Shown here piece by piece: positions 8,015-16,703 of a stretch of 64,000 nucleotides of DNA (its first letter is position 1; each line of letters opens with the position of its first letter). A program made the translations under genes and the position numbers. A model generated the notes under the pieces. That model did not search any database. It worked only from the letters and a program-made list of their open reading frames with translations, and had not been told where the DNA came from. This DNA is from Paucibacter sp. PLA-PC-4 (GTDB lineage: Bacteria; Pseudomonadota; Gammaproteobacteria; Burkholderiales; Burkholderiaceae_C). The DNA lies in contig NZ_JAPFGP010000005.1 of NCBI RefSeq assembly GCF_026241155.1, positions 1 to 64,000 of the forward strand. The letters run 5' to 3'.

Positions 8015-8899
8015 CTACCCTTTGGAGGCCTGCTGATGAAGCCAGGTGAGGAAGGCCTCAACCGGCGGCCGCTTGGCATGGCGTGCCGGATAGACGGCGA
8101 AGTGCGCCTTGACCTTGATCGACTTGTCGAGCCCGAAGATCGGCTTGAGCTTGCGCTCGGTGATGTGGCGGCCGGCGTTCGTCGCGCTCTCCAGCGCGAC
8201 GCCCAGCCCCTGGGTCGCCGCGTCGAGTGACATCTGCGCGCGGTCGAAGCGCACGGCAAAGCGCTCAGGTGCCCGCTGATCGGAAAATTCGGCAAACCAG
8301 TCCTGCCACTGGACGATGCTGACCGTGCTCTGTATCAGCGGCACATCAAGCAGATGCTCGGGCCGCTTGAGCCGGTGTTCCTGGATGAAGGCCGGGCTGG
8401 CAAGCGGCACGATGCGCTCCTCGAACAGCGGCTCGACCACAAGATCCGGCCACTGCGGCACACCGTAGCGGATGTCGATATCGGCCTGCCCCAGCGCGAA
8501 ATCGCTGTGCGTGTGCGCCGCCGAGAGATTCAGCGAGATATCCGGATGCGCCTGGGCGAATGCCCGCAGGCGTGGCATCAGCCACAGGCTCGCAAGGCTG
8601 GGCGCCGAGTGCACATAAAGGCTGTTGTTGACGCCCTGCCTCAGGTCCTCAGTGGCTGCCGTCAGCGCCGACAAGGCGCCGCCGACGCGCCCCAGGTAGT
8701 GATCGCCGGCCGTGCTCAGTCGCACGCCGTGCGCACTGCGCTCAAACAAGCGCACGCCCAGATGGGCCTCCAGCCTAGCGACCTGATGGCTGATCGCCGA
8801 GGCGGTCAGGTGCAGCTCGGCAGCCGCAAGCGCAAAGCTGCGGCGCCGCGCAACCGCCTCGAAGGCCAGCAGATTGGCCAAGGGTGGAACGCCGGCCAT
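8015..8899 (-). CDS. LysR-family transcriptional regulator (GcvA type)
   Basis: 294 residues. N-terminal helix-turn-helix (about 8-66, with AFEAVARRRSFALAAAELHLTASAISHQV) and a substrate-binding domain (about 95-290). The pattern PPLANLLAFEAVARRRSF is typical of the GcvA-like LysR subgroup. It is divergent from the SDR/TRAP/transketolase operon with a 114-base gap containing a perfect inverted repeat, so it is the likely regulator of that catabolic operon. The effector is unknown. The ATG used is the only reasonable start in that position. Confidence 0.88.
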   Translation of the reverse strand: MAGVPPLANLLAFEAVARRRSFALAAAELHLTASAISHQVARLEAHLGVRLFERSAHGVRLSTAGDHYLGRVGGALSALTAATEDLRQGVNNSLYVHSAPSLASLWLMPRLRAFAQAHPDISLNLSAAHTHSDFALGQADIDIRYGVPQWPDLVVEPLFEERIVPLASPAFIQEHRLKRPEHLLDVPLIQSTVSIVQWQDWFAEFSDQRAPERFAVRFDRAQMSLDAATQGLGVALESATNAGRHITERKLKPIFGLDKSIKVKAHFAVYPARHAKRPPVEAFLTWLHQQASKG

Positions 8900-8917
8900 A
8901 GGGGGAACCCTCTGGTT

Positions 8918-8936
8918 AGATGACGAACTGTCATCT
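8918..8936. promoter_or_regulatory. Inverted repeat, probable LysR operator
   Basis: AGATGAC-N5-GTCATCT, a perfect seven-base dyad, lies 19 bases upstream of the LysR start and 77 bases upstream of the SDR start. Size and position suit autorepression and activation of the divergent operon. This is inference from symmetry and position. Confidence 0.55.
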
Positions 8937-9013
8937 TAGCCTGACGAGACTTCGCTTGTTGTCATGCCACGTAGCGCCGACTATTTAGGTCAACAACACA
9001 GGAGACAAAGCAC

Positions 9014-9763
9014 ATGCTGCTCAAAGACAAAGTTGCCGTGATCACCGGCGGCGCCGGCGTCAACGGCCTGGGATTCGCCACCGCACGCCTGATGGCTGCG
9101 CAGGGCGCGAGAGTCGCAATCCTCGACCTGGAGCGCGCCGACCCGGCCGCCGCTGCGGCGCGGCTGGGCGAGGGTCACCTCGGCCTGGTGGCGGACGTGA
9201 CCGACAAGGCCTCCTGCGAGGCAGCGGCAGCCCGGGTGCTGAAGGCGCTCGGCCGTATCGACATTCTGGTCAACAACGCCGGCATCACTCAGCCTGTCAA
9301 GACGCTGGACATCAGCGGCGCCGACTACGATCGCGTCCTCGACGTGAGCCTGCGCGGCACCTTGTACATGTCGCAGGCGGTGCTGCCGGCAATGCGCGAG
9401 CACAAGAGCGGCGCCATCGTCTGCATCTCCTCGGTCTCGGCCCAGCGTGGCGGCGGCATCTTCGGCGGGCCGCACTACTCGGCGGCCAAGGCCGGCGTGC
9501 TGGGACTGGCGCGGGCGATGGCGCGCGAATTCGGCATCGAGGGCATCCGCGTCAACTGCATCACCCCGGGCCTGATCGAGACCGACATCACCCAGGGCAA
9601 GCTGAGCCCGGAGCGCAAGAAGGAAATCGAGGACACGATCCCGCTGGCCCGCCTGGGCCGCGCCGACGATGTGGCGGGGGCCTGTGTCTTTCTCGCCAGC
9701 CCGCTATCGGCCTACTGCACCGGCATCACGCTCGATGTGAACGGCGGCATGTTGATTCACTGA
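9014..9763 (+). CDS. SDR-family NAD(P)-dependent oxidoreductase
   Basis: 249 residues, a classical short-chain dehydrogenase: TGGAGVNGLG cofactor-binding loop (about 11-20), NNAG (about 91-94), catalytic Ser in ISSVSAQ (about 141-147), YSAAK with catalytic Tyr and Lys (about 156-160), and the PGLIETD segment. A hydrophobic C-terminus DVNGGMLIH closes the fold. It is first in the TRAP/transketolase operon, with AGGAG nine bases before the ATG. It probably oxidises a polyol or sugar-acid hydroxyl of the compound imported by the TRAP system; the substrate is not deducible from sequence. Confidence 0.9.
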   Translation: MLLKDKVAVITGGAGVNGLGFATARLMAAQGARVAILDLERADPAAAAARLGEGHLGLVADVTDKASCEAAAARVLKALGRIDILVNNAGITQPVKTLDISGADYDRVLDVSLRGTLYMSQAVLPAMREHKSGAIVCISSVSAQRGGGIFGGPHYSAAKAGVLGLARAMAREFGIEGIRVNCITPGLIETDITQGKLSPERKKEIEDTIPLARLGRADDVAGACVFLASPLSAYCTGITLDVNGGMLIH

Positions 9764-9826
9764 TCCACTGCTGAACGACCCGAGGCCCACAGAGGCACTC
9801 TTCATTCAATCCGGAGACAAAACCCA

Positions 9827-10819
9827 ATGCAACGCACCACCTTCACCCGCACACTGCTGGCCCTCGCCGCCATGATCCTGGTCGCCCCGCTCGCGGCGCA
9901 GGCGCAGGCCGTCAAGCTGACACTGGGCCACGGCGCCGCGCCCGGCAATCCGCGCCACGAAGCGGCCATGAAATTCGCCGAGGTCCTCAAGGCCAAGACG
10001 GCGGGCCGCATCGAGGTGCAGGTGGCACCCTCGGCCCAGTTGGGCGATGACGCCGCGATGGTGACCGCGCTGCGCACCGGCGCGCTTGATATGTCGGCCA
10101 ACTCCCAGGGCGCCGCGGCCAATGCGGTGCCAGAGTACGCAGCCTATGGCATGCCGTTCATGTTCTCAACACCAGCCCAGGCCTTCAAGCTGCTCGACGG
10201 TCCGCTGGGCAAGGAGCTTGCCGACAAATCCGCCGACAAGGGCATGGTCGTGCTCGGCTACTGGGATAACGGCATCCGCCACATGACCAGCGGCAAGCGC
10301 GCCATCACCAAAGTCGAGGACATGAAGGGCCTGAAGATGCGCACGCCGCCGGACGCGGTGCTGGTCGACATCATGCAATCGCTGGGCGCCGAGGCGCAGC
10401 AGATCAAGTTCGCCGAGCTCTACGTGGCGCTGCAGCAGGGCGTGGTCGATGGGCAGGAAAACCCGCTGGTCAACATCCATGCCAGCAAGCTCTACGAAGT
10501 GCAGAAGCACCTGGCGCTGACCAGCCATATGTTCCAGATGACGCCCTTCTTGATGAGCAAACGCAGCTGGGACCGGTTGAGCGAGGTCGACCGCAAGGCG
10601 GTCAGCGAGGCCGCGGTCGAAGCAACGGCGCTGCAGCGCAAGCTGTCACAGGAAGCCGACGACAAACTGCTGGCAGACCTCAAAGCCAAGGGCGTGCTGG
10701 TGACCACGCCCGACAAGGCGGCCTTCGTCAAGGCCACTGCCAGCGTCGACGACAAATGGGCGGCAGGTCCCATCGGTCCCTACGTCAAGAAGGTCATTGC
10801 TGCCGCGCGCGGCAACTGA
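9827..10819 (+). CDS. dctP: TRAP transporter solute-binding protein DctP
   Basis: 330 residues with a Sec signal peptide (about 1-28, ending in AAQAQA) followed by a mature DctP-family periplasmic domain: KLTLGHGAAPGNPRHEAAMKF at the start, the LKMRTPPDAVL region, and the conserved QNGVVDGQENP-like segment (here LQQGVVDGQENPLVN), which includes the region around the carboxylate-coordinating arginine. TRAP binding proteins capture organic acids or acidic sugars and hand them to DctQM using sodium rather than ATP. It is followed by dctQ and dctM in the usual P-Q-M order. Confidence 0.92.
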   Translation: MQRTTFTRTLLALAAMILVAPLAAQAQAVKLTLGHGAAPGNPRHEAAMKFAEVLKAKTAGRIEVQVAPSAQLGDDAAMVTALRTGALDMSANSQGAAANAVPEYAAYGMPFMFSTPAQAFKLLDGPLGKELADKSADKGMVVLGYWDNGIRHMTSGKRAITKVEDMKGLKMRTPPDAVLVDIMQSLGAEAQQIKFAELYVALQQGVVDGQENPLVNIHASKLYEVQKHLALTSHMFQMTPFLMSKRSWDRLSEVDRKAVSEAAVEATALQRKLSQEADDKLLADLKAKGVLVTTPDKAAFVKATASVDDKWAAGPIGPYVKKVIAAARGN

Positions 10820-10891
10820 ATCCCGCACTGACCGCCAGAGTCACCCACGACTGGCGGGGCCTGCCCAGCGCGGGCCCCGAAGGAGACAAAC

Positions 10892-11422
10892 ATGAACGAT
10901 ACGCAACGCAGCGCCCTGGATCGCGCTGTCGTCAGCCTGTGCCGCGGGGTGCTGTGGCTGTCCACGGTGGTGATCTTCGGCATCCTGGTGGTCAACACCG
11001 TGCTGCGCTACGCCACCGGCTCCAGCGTGCAATGGGCCAACGAGGTGCCCGAGCTGCTGTTCCCTTGGCTGGTGATGGCCGGCGTCGTACTGGCGGCCGT
11101 ACACGGCGCCCACATCACCACCAGCTTTCTGATGGACACCCTGCCGACCCGGGTGCGCCGGACCGTGACGACGCTGGGCTGGCTGGTAGTGGCCGGGCTT
11201 TACAGCACGCTGGCCTTGGCCACCTTCCGGATGCTGGAAATCGTGCACGACGAGAAGTCACCCATCCTGCAGCTGCCCGGCTCCATCACCTACGCCTGCG
11301 TGATGGGCGGGATGCTGCTGCTCGCGGTACTGGCCCTGCAGTCGGCCTGGCAAACGGCGTTCGCGCCGCCCGTGCCGGCGCCCAGCAGCGAGGAATCGCC
11401 GGTACCGGTGGCCCATTGGTAA
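10892..11422 (+). CDS. dctQ: TRAP transporter small permease DctQ
   Basis: 176 residues with four hydrophobic segments, matching the four-helix DctQ subunit; the motif around VQWANEVPELLFPWLVMAG is typical of the second helix and linker. Together with DctM it forms the sodium-coupled membrane component of the TRAP system. AAGGAGACAAAC precedes the ATG closely, a good ribosome site. It sits 72 bases after dctP and 31 bases before dctM. The C-terminal tail (about 155-176) is Pro-rich and probably cytoplasmic. Confidence 0.88.
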   Translation: MNDTQRSALDRAVVSLCRGVLWLSTVVIFGILVVNTVLRYATGSSVQWANEVPELLFPWLVMAGVVLAAVHGAHITTSFLMDTLPTRVRRTVTTLGWLVVAGLYSTLALATFRMLEIVHDEKSPILQLPGSITYACVMGGMLLLAVLALQSAWQTAFAPPVPAPSSEESPVPVAHW

Positions 11423-11453
11423 GCCGCCTCAGCCCCCTCATCAGGAGCCTCCC

Positions 11454-12713
11454 ATGAGTGCACTCATTCTTGCCGTCTTCCTCGTCGCCGCCGTCGCCGC
11501 GATGCCGATTGCCCACGCGCTGCTGGTGGCCGCGATGACCGCTGCGGCAACCTCCGACCGGGTGCCGCTGGATCTGCTGGTGCAGCAGATGGTCGCCCAG
11601 GTGCAGAGTTTTCCGCTGATCGCCATTCCCTTCTTCATGCTGACCGGCACCTTGATGATGGGCGGCCGGCTTGGCGAGGCCCTGATCGGCGTGCTGTCCA
11701 CGCTGATCGGACGCTTTCACGGCGGCCCAGCTCAGGTCGGCGTGCTGTCCTCCACGCTGTTTGGCGGCGTGTCCGGCTCGGCCGTCGCCGATGCCTCGGC
11801 GATCGGCTCGCTGCTGATCCCCTGGCACAAGCGCCTGGGCTACCCGGCGGCGTTCTCGGCCGCCACGCTGGCCGCCGCCGCCACCATCGACATCCTGATC
11901 CCGCCATCGATCCCAATGATCCTGTTCGCGCTGAGCTCGAATGCGTCCATCGCTTCGCTGTTCATCGCCGGCGTGCTGCCGGGAATGCTGATGTGTGGCG
12001 GCTTCATGGCAGCCTGCTGGTGGGTCGGCAAGCGCCGCAACTTCCCCCGAGAGACCACCCCCTTCGATGGCCCGGCCTTTCGCAAGCACCTGGCCTATGC
12101 CAGTCCAGCCATCGTGCTGCCGGTGCTGATCATCATCTTCCTGCGCTTCGGCATCGCCACGCCCACGGAGGTGGCCGTGCTCTCGACCCTGTATGCCGGC
12201 CTGGTGTCCGCGGTGATCTACCGCGATCTGGGCTGGCCGCGGCTCAACGCGGCCATCGTCCACGCCGGCCTAGCCACGGGCGTGGTGCTGCTTGTCATCA
12301 TGGCGTCGGCGGCAATCGGCTGGCTGCTGACCTTCGACCAGATGCCACAGGGTATCGCGGCCTGGGTGCAGCAGAACGTGCATGCCAAGTGGCTGGTCAT
12401 CCTGATCATGAACCTGATGATGCTGATGCTGGGCATGTTCATCGATCTGCCCGCCGCCGTGCTGCTGCTGACGCCGGTCTTCGTGCCGCTGGCCCAGGGC
12501 ATAGGCATGGACATGACCCAGCTGGGCATCATGATGGTCGTGAACCTGGCCATCGGCCTGTACACCCCGCCGGTAGGCACCACGCTCTTCATCACCAGCG
12601 CACTGGCCAAGGTCAAGGTCGGCCAGACCGTGCGTGAGCTGGGCCCGTTCTACCTGGTGGCCTTCGGCGTCCTGGCCCTCGTGTCCTATGTGCCCGCCAG
12701 CATCCTGCGCTGA
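11454..12713 (+). CDS. dctM: TRAP transporter large permease DctM
   Basis: 419 residues, about 11-12 transmembrane segments, close to the usual 420-430 of DctM. Recognisable stretches include PLIAIPFFMLTGTLM, GGVSGSAVADASAIGS (the conserved Ser/Gly-rich loop near the sodium sites), IPPSIPMILFAL and the C-terminal TPPVGTTLFITSALA. It is the transport-catalysing subunit that takes substrate from DctP. CAGGAG lies eight bases upstream of the ATG. Its position in an operon with an SDR and a split transketolase indicates an imported polyol, sugar or sugar acid. Confidence 0.93.
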   Translation: MSALILAVFLVAAVAAMPIAHALLVAAMTAAATSDRVPLDLLVQQMVAQVQSFPLIAIPFFMLTGTLMMGGRLGEALIGVLSTLIGRFHGGPAQVGVLSSTLFGGVSGSAVADASAIGSLLIPWHKRLGYPAAFSAATLAAAATIDILIPPSIPMILFALSSNASIASLFIAGVLPGMLMCGGFMAACWWVGKRRNFPRETTPFDGPAFRKHLAYASPAIVLPVLIIIFLRFGIATPTEVAVLSTLYAGLVSAVIYRDLGWPRLNAAIVHAGLATGVVLLVIMASAAIGWLLTFDQMPQGIAAWVQQNVHAKWLVILIMNLMMLMLGMFIDLPAAVLLLTPVFVPLAQGIGMDMTQLGIMMVVNLAIGLYTPPVGTTLFITSALAKVKVGQTVRELGPFYLVAFGVLALVSYVPASILR

Positions 12714-12758
12714 ACAGCGCGCCCCGTCTTTTTCTCTAGGTTCTCAAGGAGATTTACC

Positions 12759-13625
12759 ATGACCGACACCGCCGCCTGCGTCTCGGACCTGGCGCAAGCC
12801 GCCCACCGCATCCGCCGCTACGCCCTGCGCATGGGCGAGGTACAGGGCCAGGGCTATATCGGCCAAGCACTCGGCTGGGCCGATGTGCTGGCCGTGGCCT
12901 ACTGCCATGCGCTGACCCTGCGCCCCGAGGAGCCCGAATGGGAGGGCCGCGACCGCTTCCTGCTATCGCATGGCCACTACGCCATCGCCCACTATGCGGC
13001 CCTGATCGAAGCAGGTGTGATCCCAGAGAGCGAGCTCGAAACCTATGGCAGCGACGACAGCCGCCTGCCGATGTCCGGCATGGCCGCTTACACGCCAGGC
13101 ATGGAAGTCTCCGGCGGCTCGCTCGGCCAGGGTCTGGCCATCGGCGTGGGCATGGCGCTGGGTCTACGCCAGAAGAACAACCCGGCCTTCGTCTACAACT
13201 CGATGTCCGACGGCGAGCTCGACGAAGGATCAACCTGGGAGGCGGCAATGGGCGCGGCCCACCATCGTCTTGCCAACCTGATCTGCCTGGTGGATGTCAA
13301 CAACCAGCAGGCCGATGGCCCCTCGGGCAAAGTGCTGGGCTTCGAGCCACTGGCAGACAAATGGTCCGCCTTCGGCTGGCATGTGCAGCGCGTCGATGGC
13401 AACGACCTAAAGGCCGTGCTGAAGGCCTTCGATGCCGCACGGCAGCTGACCGAGGCCAAGCCGCGTGTGATCCTCTTCGACACCTTGATGGGCAAGGGCG
13501 TGCCCTTCTTAGAGCAGCGCGAGAAGAACCACTTCATTCGCGTCGATCCGCCGGAGTGGCAGCAGGCCCTTGCGGTGCTGGACGCGGCCAATCCATCCAC
13601 AGCTCGCGAAGGAGCCCTGGCATGA
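12759..13625 (+). CDS. Transketolase, N-terminal (thiamine diphosphate-binding) subunit
   Basis: 288 residues, covering only the first transketolase domain. Present are the LSHGHYAIAHYAAL stretch, the PGMEVSGGSLGQGL motif and the thiamine diphosphate/Mg motif SDGELDEGSTWEAA followed by VDVNNQQADG (the GDGX~25-30N motif with Ser in place of the first Gly). Two-subunit transketolases transfer two-carbon units in pentose, branched-sugar or sulfosugar pathways. A good AAGGAG site precedes the ATG. The next gene overlaps by four bases (ATGA) and supplies the other domains, so the two form one enzyme. Confidence 0.92.
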   Translation: MTDTAACVSDLAQAAHRIRRYALRMGEVQGQGYIGQALGWADVLAVAYCHALTLRPEEPEWEGRDRFLLSHGHYAIAHYAALIEAGVIPESELETYGSDDSRLPMSGMAAYTPGMEVSGGSLGQGLAIGVGMALGLRQKNNPAFVYNSMSDGELDEGSTWEAAMGAAHHRLANLICLVDVNNQQADGPSGKVLGFEPLADKWSAFGWHVQRVDGNDLKAVLKAFDAARQLTEAKPRVILFDTLMGKGVPFLEQREKNHFIRVDPPEWQQALAVLDAANPSTAREGALA

Positions 13626-14626
13626 ACACCGTCACAGACAAGAAGCCCCGCCTGACCACCTCGGCAATGATCGCCTCGATCGCCAGCGAGGGGCAGCGCG
13701 TCAAGGCCGCGCCCTTCGGCAAGGCCCTGGTCGAACTCGCGGCCAGCCGCCCGGAGATCGTCGGGCTGACCGCCGACCTCGCCAAGTACACCGACCTGCA
13801 CCTGTTCGCCCAGGCCTACCCGGACCGCTTTCACCAGATGGGCATGGCCGAACAGCTGCTGATGGCCGCCGCCGGCGGCATGGCCAAGGAAGGCCTGATG
13901 CCTTTTGCGACTACCTATGCGGTCTTCGGCACCCGCCGCGCCTACGACTTCATCCACCAGGTGATTGCCGAGGAGAACCTGAACGTCAAGATCTGCTGCG
14001 CGCTGCCCGGCCTGACCACCGGCTATGGCCCCAGCCACCAAGCCACAGAGGACATCGCGATGATGCGCGGTATCCCGGGCCTGACGATCGTCGACCCCTG
14101 CGACGCGCTGGACATCGAGCAGGCCGTGCCGCAGATCGCCGCGCACAAGGGCCCGGTCTACATGCGACTTCTGCGCGGCAACGTGCCGCTGGTGCTGGAC
14201 GAGTACGACTACCAGTTCGAGCTCGGCCGCGCCAAGCTGCTGCGCGACGGCGCCGATGTGCTGGTGATCTCCAGTGGCTTCATGACTATGCGGGCACTGG
14301 AAGCGGCGCAGGACCTGGCCACCGATAACGTTGGCGTGGCCGTGCTGCACTGTCCGACGATCAAGCCGCTGGACGAGGCCACCATTGTCGAGGCCGTGCG
14401 CTACCAGCACCGCCTGGTCGTCGTCGCCGAGAACCATTCGGTGGTGGGCGGGCTCGGCGAGGCCGTGGCAAGCGCGCTGCTTCGCCACCGCGTGCAGCCG
14501 GCCGGCTTCCAACTGGCCGGCCTCCCCGACGCGTTCCTCGACGCCGGCGCGCTGCCGACCCTGCACGAGCGCTACGGCATCAGCCGCGAAGCGCTGGCGC
14601 GGCGCATCAAGGCCTGGCTGGGCTGA
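13622..14626 (+). CDS. Transketolase, C-terminal (pyrimidine-binding) subunit
   Basis: 334 residues covering the pyrimidine-binding and C-terminal transketolase domains. The conserved Glu that activates thiamine diphosphate lies in MGMAEQLLMAAAGGMA (about residues 75-90). GLTTGYGPSHQATEDIAMMR is the family phosphate-binding stretch, with PSHQATEDIA, and the transketolase C-terminal domain spans about 200-330 (NHSVVGGLGEAVAS). It starts inside the stop of the N-terminal subunit gene, giving stoichiometric translation. It is last in the operon. No kinase or isomerase follows, so the phosphorylated co-substrate must come from elsewhere. Confidence 0.92.
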   Translation: MNTVTDKKPRLTTSAMIASIASEGQRVKAAPFGKALVELAASRPEIVGLTADLAKYTDLHLFAQAYPDRFHQMGMAEQLLMAAAGGMAKEGLMPFATTYAVFGTRRAYDFIHQVIAEENLNVKICCALPGLTTGYGPSHQATEDIAMMRGIPGLTIVDPCDALDIEQAVPQIAAHKGPVYMRLLRGNVPLVLDEYDYQFELGRAKLLRDGADVLVISSGFMTMRALEAAQDLATDNVGVAVLHCPTIKPLDEATIVEAVRYQHRLVVVAENHSVVGGLGEAVASALLRHRVQPAGFQLAGLPDAFLDAGALPTLHERYGISREALARRIKAWLG

Positions 14627-14835
14627 GCTAGTTGCGCTCGACCTCGCGACAGGCTTCCCAGTCCTGCCGGGCCCCCGGCTTCAGCGCCTGGACGGCAACG
14701 CGCCTCTCGCGAGCCGCCACAAGCAGGCGGGCCAGCGGGTCGAGACACAGGCTGGCCTGCGGCAGTTGCAGACGGTTGCTCGAGGGGGCGGCAGAGCCTT
14801 GAGGCCGCCCCGCGCAACAGCCATCCACTCGCAAG

Positions 14836-14866
14836 AAGGCCCGTGGCGCAAAGCGCCACGGGCCTT
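14836..14866. terminator. Perfect hairpin between convergent tktB-like gene and ssb
   Basis: A perfect 14-base stem (AAGGCCCGTGGCGC) with an AAA loop, 30 bases past the ssb stop and about 210 bases past the transketolase stop. The stem alone would fold strongly from either strand. No long T run follows on either side, so it may be a bidirectional terminator of moderate strength or a 3' end stabiliser. Confidence 0.7.
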
Positions 14867-14895
14867 GAATCAACAGAAAACCAACAAGGTGCTAT

Positions 14896-15441
14896 TTAGA
14901 ACGGAATATCGTCATCCATATCATCGAAGCCGGTCGAAGACTTCGGGGCCGGTGCCGGGCGCGGGGCCGGGGGGCGCGGTGCGGCGGCACGGGGGGCCGG
15001 CGCCGGAGCGTCGAAGTCATCGCCACGGTCGGCACCACGGCCACCACCTCCAGCACTGCGGCCGCCGCTGTAGCTGCTGCCACCGCCGCCGCCCTCGTCA
15101 CCACCGTCACGGCCGCCCAGCAGCTGCATCTGGTCGGCGATGATCTCGGTGGTGTAGGTGTCGCGGCCCTCCTTGTCCTGCCATTTGCGGGTGCGCAGAC
15201 GGCCTTCAACATAGAGCGGGCGGCCCTTCTTACAGTATTGCCCGACGATCTCGGCCAGCTTGTCGTTGAACACGACACGGTGCCATTCGGTCTCTTCCTG
15301 CTTCTCGCCGGACTCGCGGTTCTTCCAGTTGCGCGTGGTCGCCAGGCTGATGGTACAGAAGGCCACGCCGCTGGGGTTGTAGCGCAACTCGGGGTCGCGC
15401 CCGAGGTTGCCGATGAGAATGACTTTGTTGACCGAGGCCAT
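14896..15441 (-). CDS. ssb: Single-stranded DNA-binding protein
   Basis: 181 residues. The N-terminal OB fold (about 1-110) begins [20 protein letters not shown], with conserved WHRVVF and [22 protein letters not shown] long Gly/Ala/Pro-rich linker follows, and the protein ends in the acidic tip DDDIPF, which recruits replication and repair partners such as RecQ and exonuclease I. The length is normal for proteobacterial SSB. It is a single-gene minus-strand unit whose 146-base upstream gap is shared with the divergent histidine kinase. The genome's own recQ lies about 3 kb away. Confidence 0.97.
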   Translation of the reverse strand: MASVNKVILIGNLGRDPELRYNPSGVAFCTISLATTRNWKNRESGEKQEETEWHRVVFNDKLAEIVGQYCKKGRPLYVEGRLRTRKWQDKEGRDTYTTEIIADQMQLLGGRDGGDEGGGGGSSYSGGRSAGGGGRGADRGDDFDAPAPAPRAAAPRPPAPRPAPAPKSSTGFDDMDDDIPF

Positions 15442-15587
15442 GATGCGCTCCGCTGGCGTTTGTTCGTGAGTGGAGATGGATTATGCCGCTGTCGACCGCC
15501 GCCCTCCAACTTGCGCCTCGTGCCCGCGATCCTGCACTTGATCCTCGCCGCCGCAACCGTTGGGCGGGGGCATCCTAAGATGGCGCC

Positions 15588-16703
15588 ATGCCCAGATCGA
15601 GCCCCCGCCCCGCCGACAGCAATCACAAGCTCTGGCTTGCCTATGCCGGCCTGTGCCTGCTGAGCTGGATGCTCTATGCGATGGCCGGCACCGAGCTGCA
15701 GCGCGGCATCTGGCAGCTCTGGGGTGGGGTCTACCAGGCCACGCTGAGCTTGTGGCCGCCGATGCTGCTGGGTGTGACCGTGCTGCCCTGGGTGGGCTGG
15801 CTGCAGCGCCGCGGCCTGGGGGCACCAGCCAGCCTGAGCCTGCATGCGCTGGCAGCCCTTCTGTTCGCCGCGCTGTGGCAGGGGCTTGAGTTCCTGACCG
15901 CCTGGTGGCTGTTCGGTGCCGACCATGCCCAGGCCACCTTGCAGCAGTTGGTGCTATGGCGGGCGATCTGGGGCGTGTTCGTCTACATCGCACTGGTGGC
16001 CGGCTTCACCGCCGTGCTGCAAGCGCGCCGCGCCCGTGCCAGCGCGGTGGCGGCGGCCCAGGCCGAGTCGGCGCTGGCGCGCGCAGAGCTGGCCGCCATC
16101 AGCGGCAAGCTGAATCCGCACTTCCTGTTCAACACGCTCAACACCCTGATCGCGCTCACCCGCAAGGACCCCAAGGCCGCCGAGGATGCGCTGCTGCGCT
16201 TTGCCGGCATGCTGCGGTATGTGCTGGACAGCAAACGCGGCGCCAGCGACCGCGTCAGCCTGCAGGACGAGGTCGATTTTGTGCGCGACTATCTGGCGCT
16301 GGAGTCGCTGCGCCTAGGCCCGCGGCTGCACATCGCCTGGCAGCTGGACCCGGCCACACTGGACGACGAACTGCCGGTCCTGACGCTTCAGCCACTGGTC
16401 GAGAACAGTATCCTGCACGGCATCGCGCCGCGCACCGGGGGCGGCTGCATCAGCATCAGCGCGCGCCGCGATGCGCTCAACGCTGGCCTGGCCCTGACTG
16501 TGCAAGACGATGGTCCCGGCTGCGACCCGGCGCGGATCGAACCCGGTGCCGAGGCCGACGGCAAAGGCAGCGCACGACGCGGCATCGGCCTGTCGGCGCT
16601 GCGCCGGCGCTTCGCGCTGGACTTCGAGGGCCGTGCGCGCTTCAAGATCCACACCGCCCCCGGCGCGGGCTTCCGCGTCGACCTCTGGATACCGCAAGCA
16701 TGA
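15588..16703 (+). CDS. LytS-type sensor histidine kinase
   Basis: 371 residues. Four hydrophobic segments (about 15-145) form a membrane sensor without a large periplasmic domain. A His_kinase domain of the LytS/YehU class follows, with the phospho-acceptor His178 in KLNPHFLFNTLNTL, then a HATPase domain with N-box LVENSILHGI, DDGPGCD and RGIGLSALRRR. It should phosphorylate the LytTR response regulator encoded next; their genes overlap by four bases (ATGA). The stimulus is unknown. It is divergent from ssb. Confidence 0.93.
   Translation: MPRSSPRPADSNHKLWLAYAGLCLLSWMLYAMAGTELQRGIWQLWGGVYQATLSLWPPMLLGVTVLPWVGWLQRRGLGAPASLSLHALAALLFAALWQGLEFLTAWWLFGADHAQATLQQLVLWRAIWGVFVYIALVAGFTAVLQARRARASAVAAAQAESALARAELAAISGKLNPHFLFNTLNTLIALTRKDPKAAEDALLRFAGMLRYVLDSKRGASDRVSLQDEVDFVRDYLALESLRLGPRLHIAWQLDPATLDDELPVLTLQPLVENSILHGIAPRTGGGCISISARRDALNAGLALTVQDDGPGCDPARIEPGAEADGKGSARRGIGLSALRRRFALDFEGRARFKIHTAPGAGFRVDLWIPQA

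Noticed and set aside
12938-13621. In-frame extension upstream of the transketolase C-subunit ATG
   Set aside because: It lies inside the N-subunit gene in another frame and shows no family similarity; the ATGA junction start is normal for this operon. Similar extensions before the LytTR, ModC, ABC1-like and binding-protein genes were dropped for the same reason.
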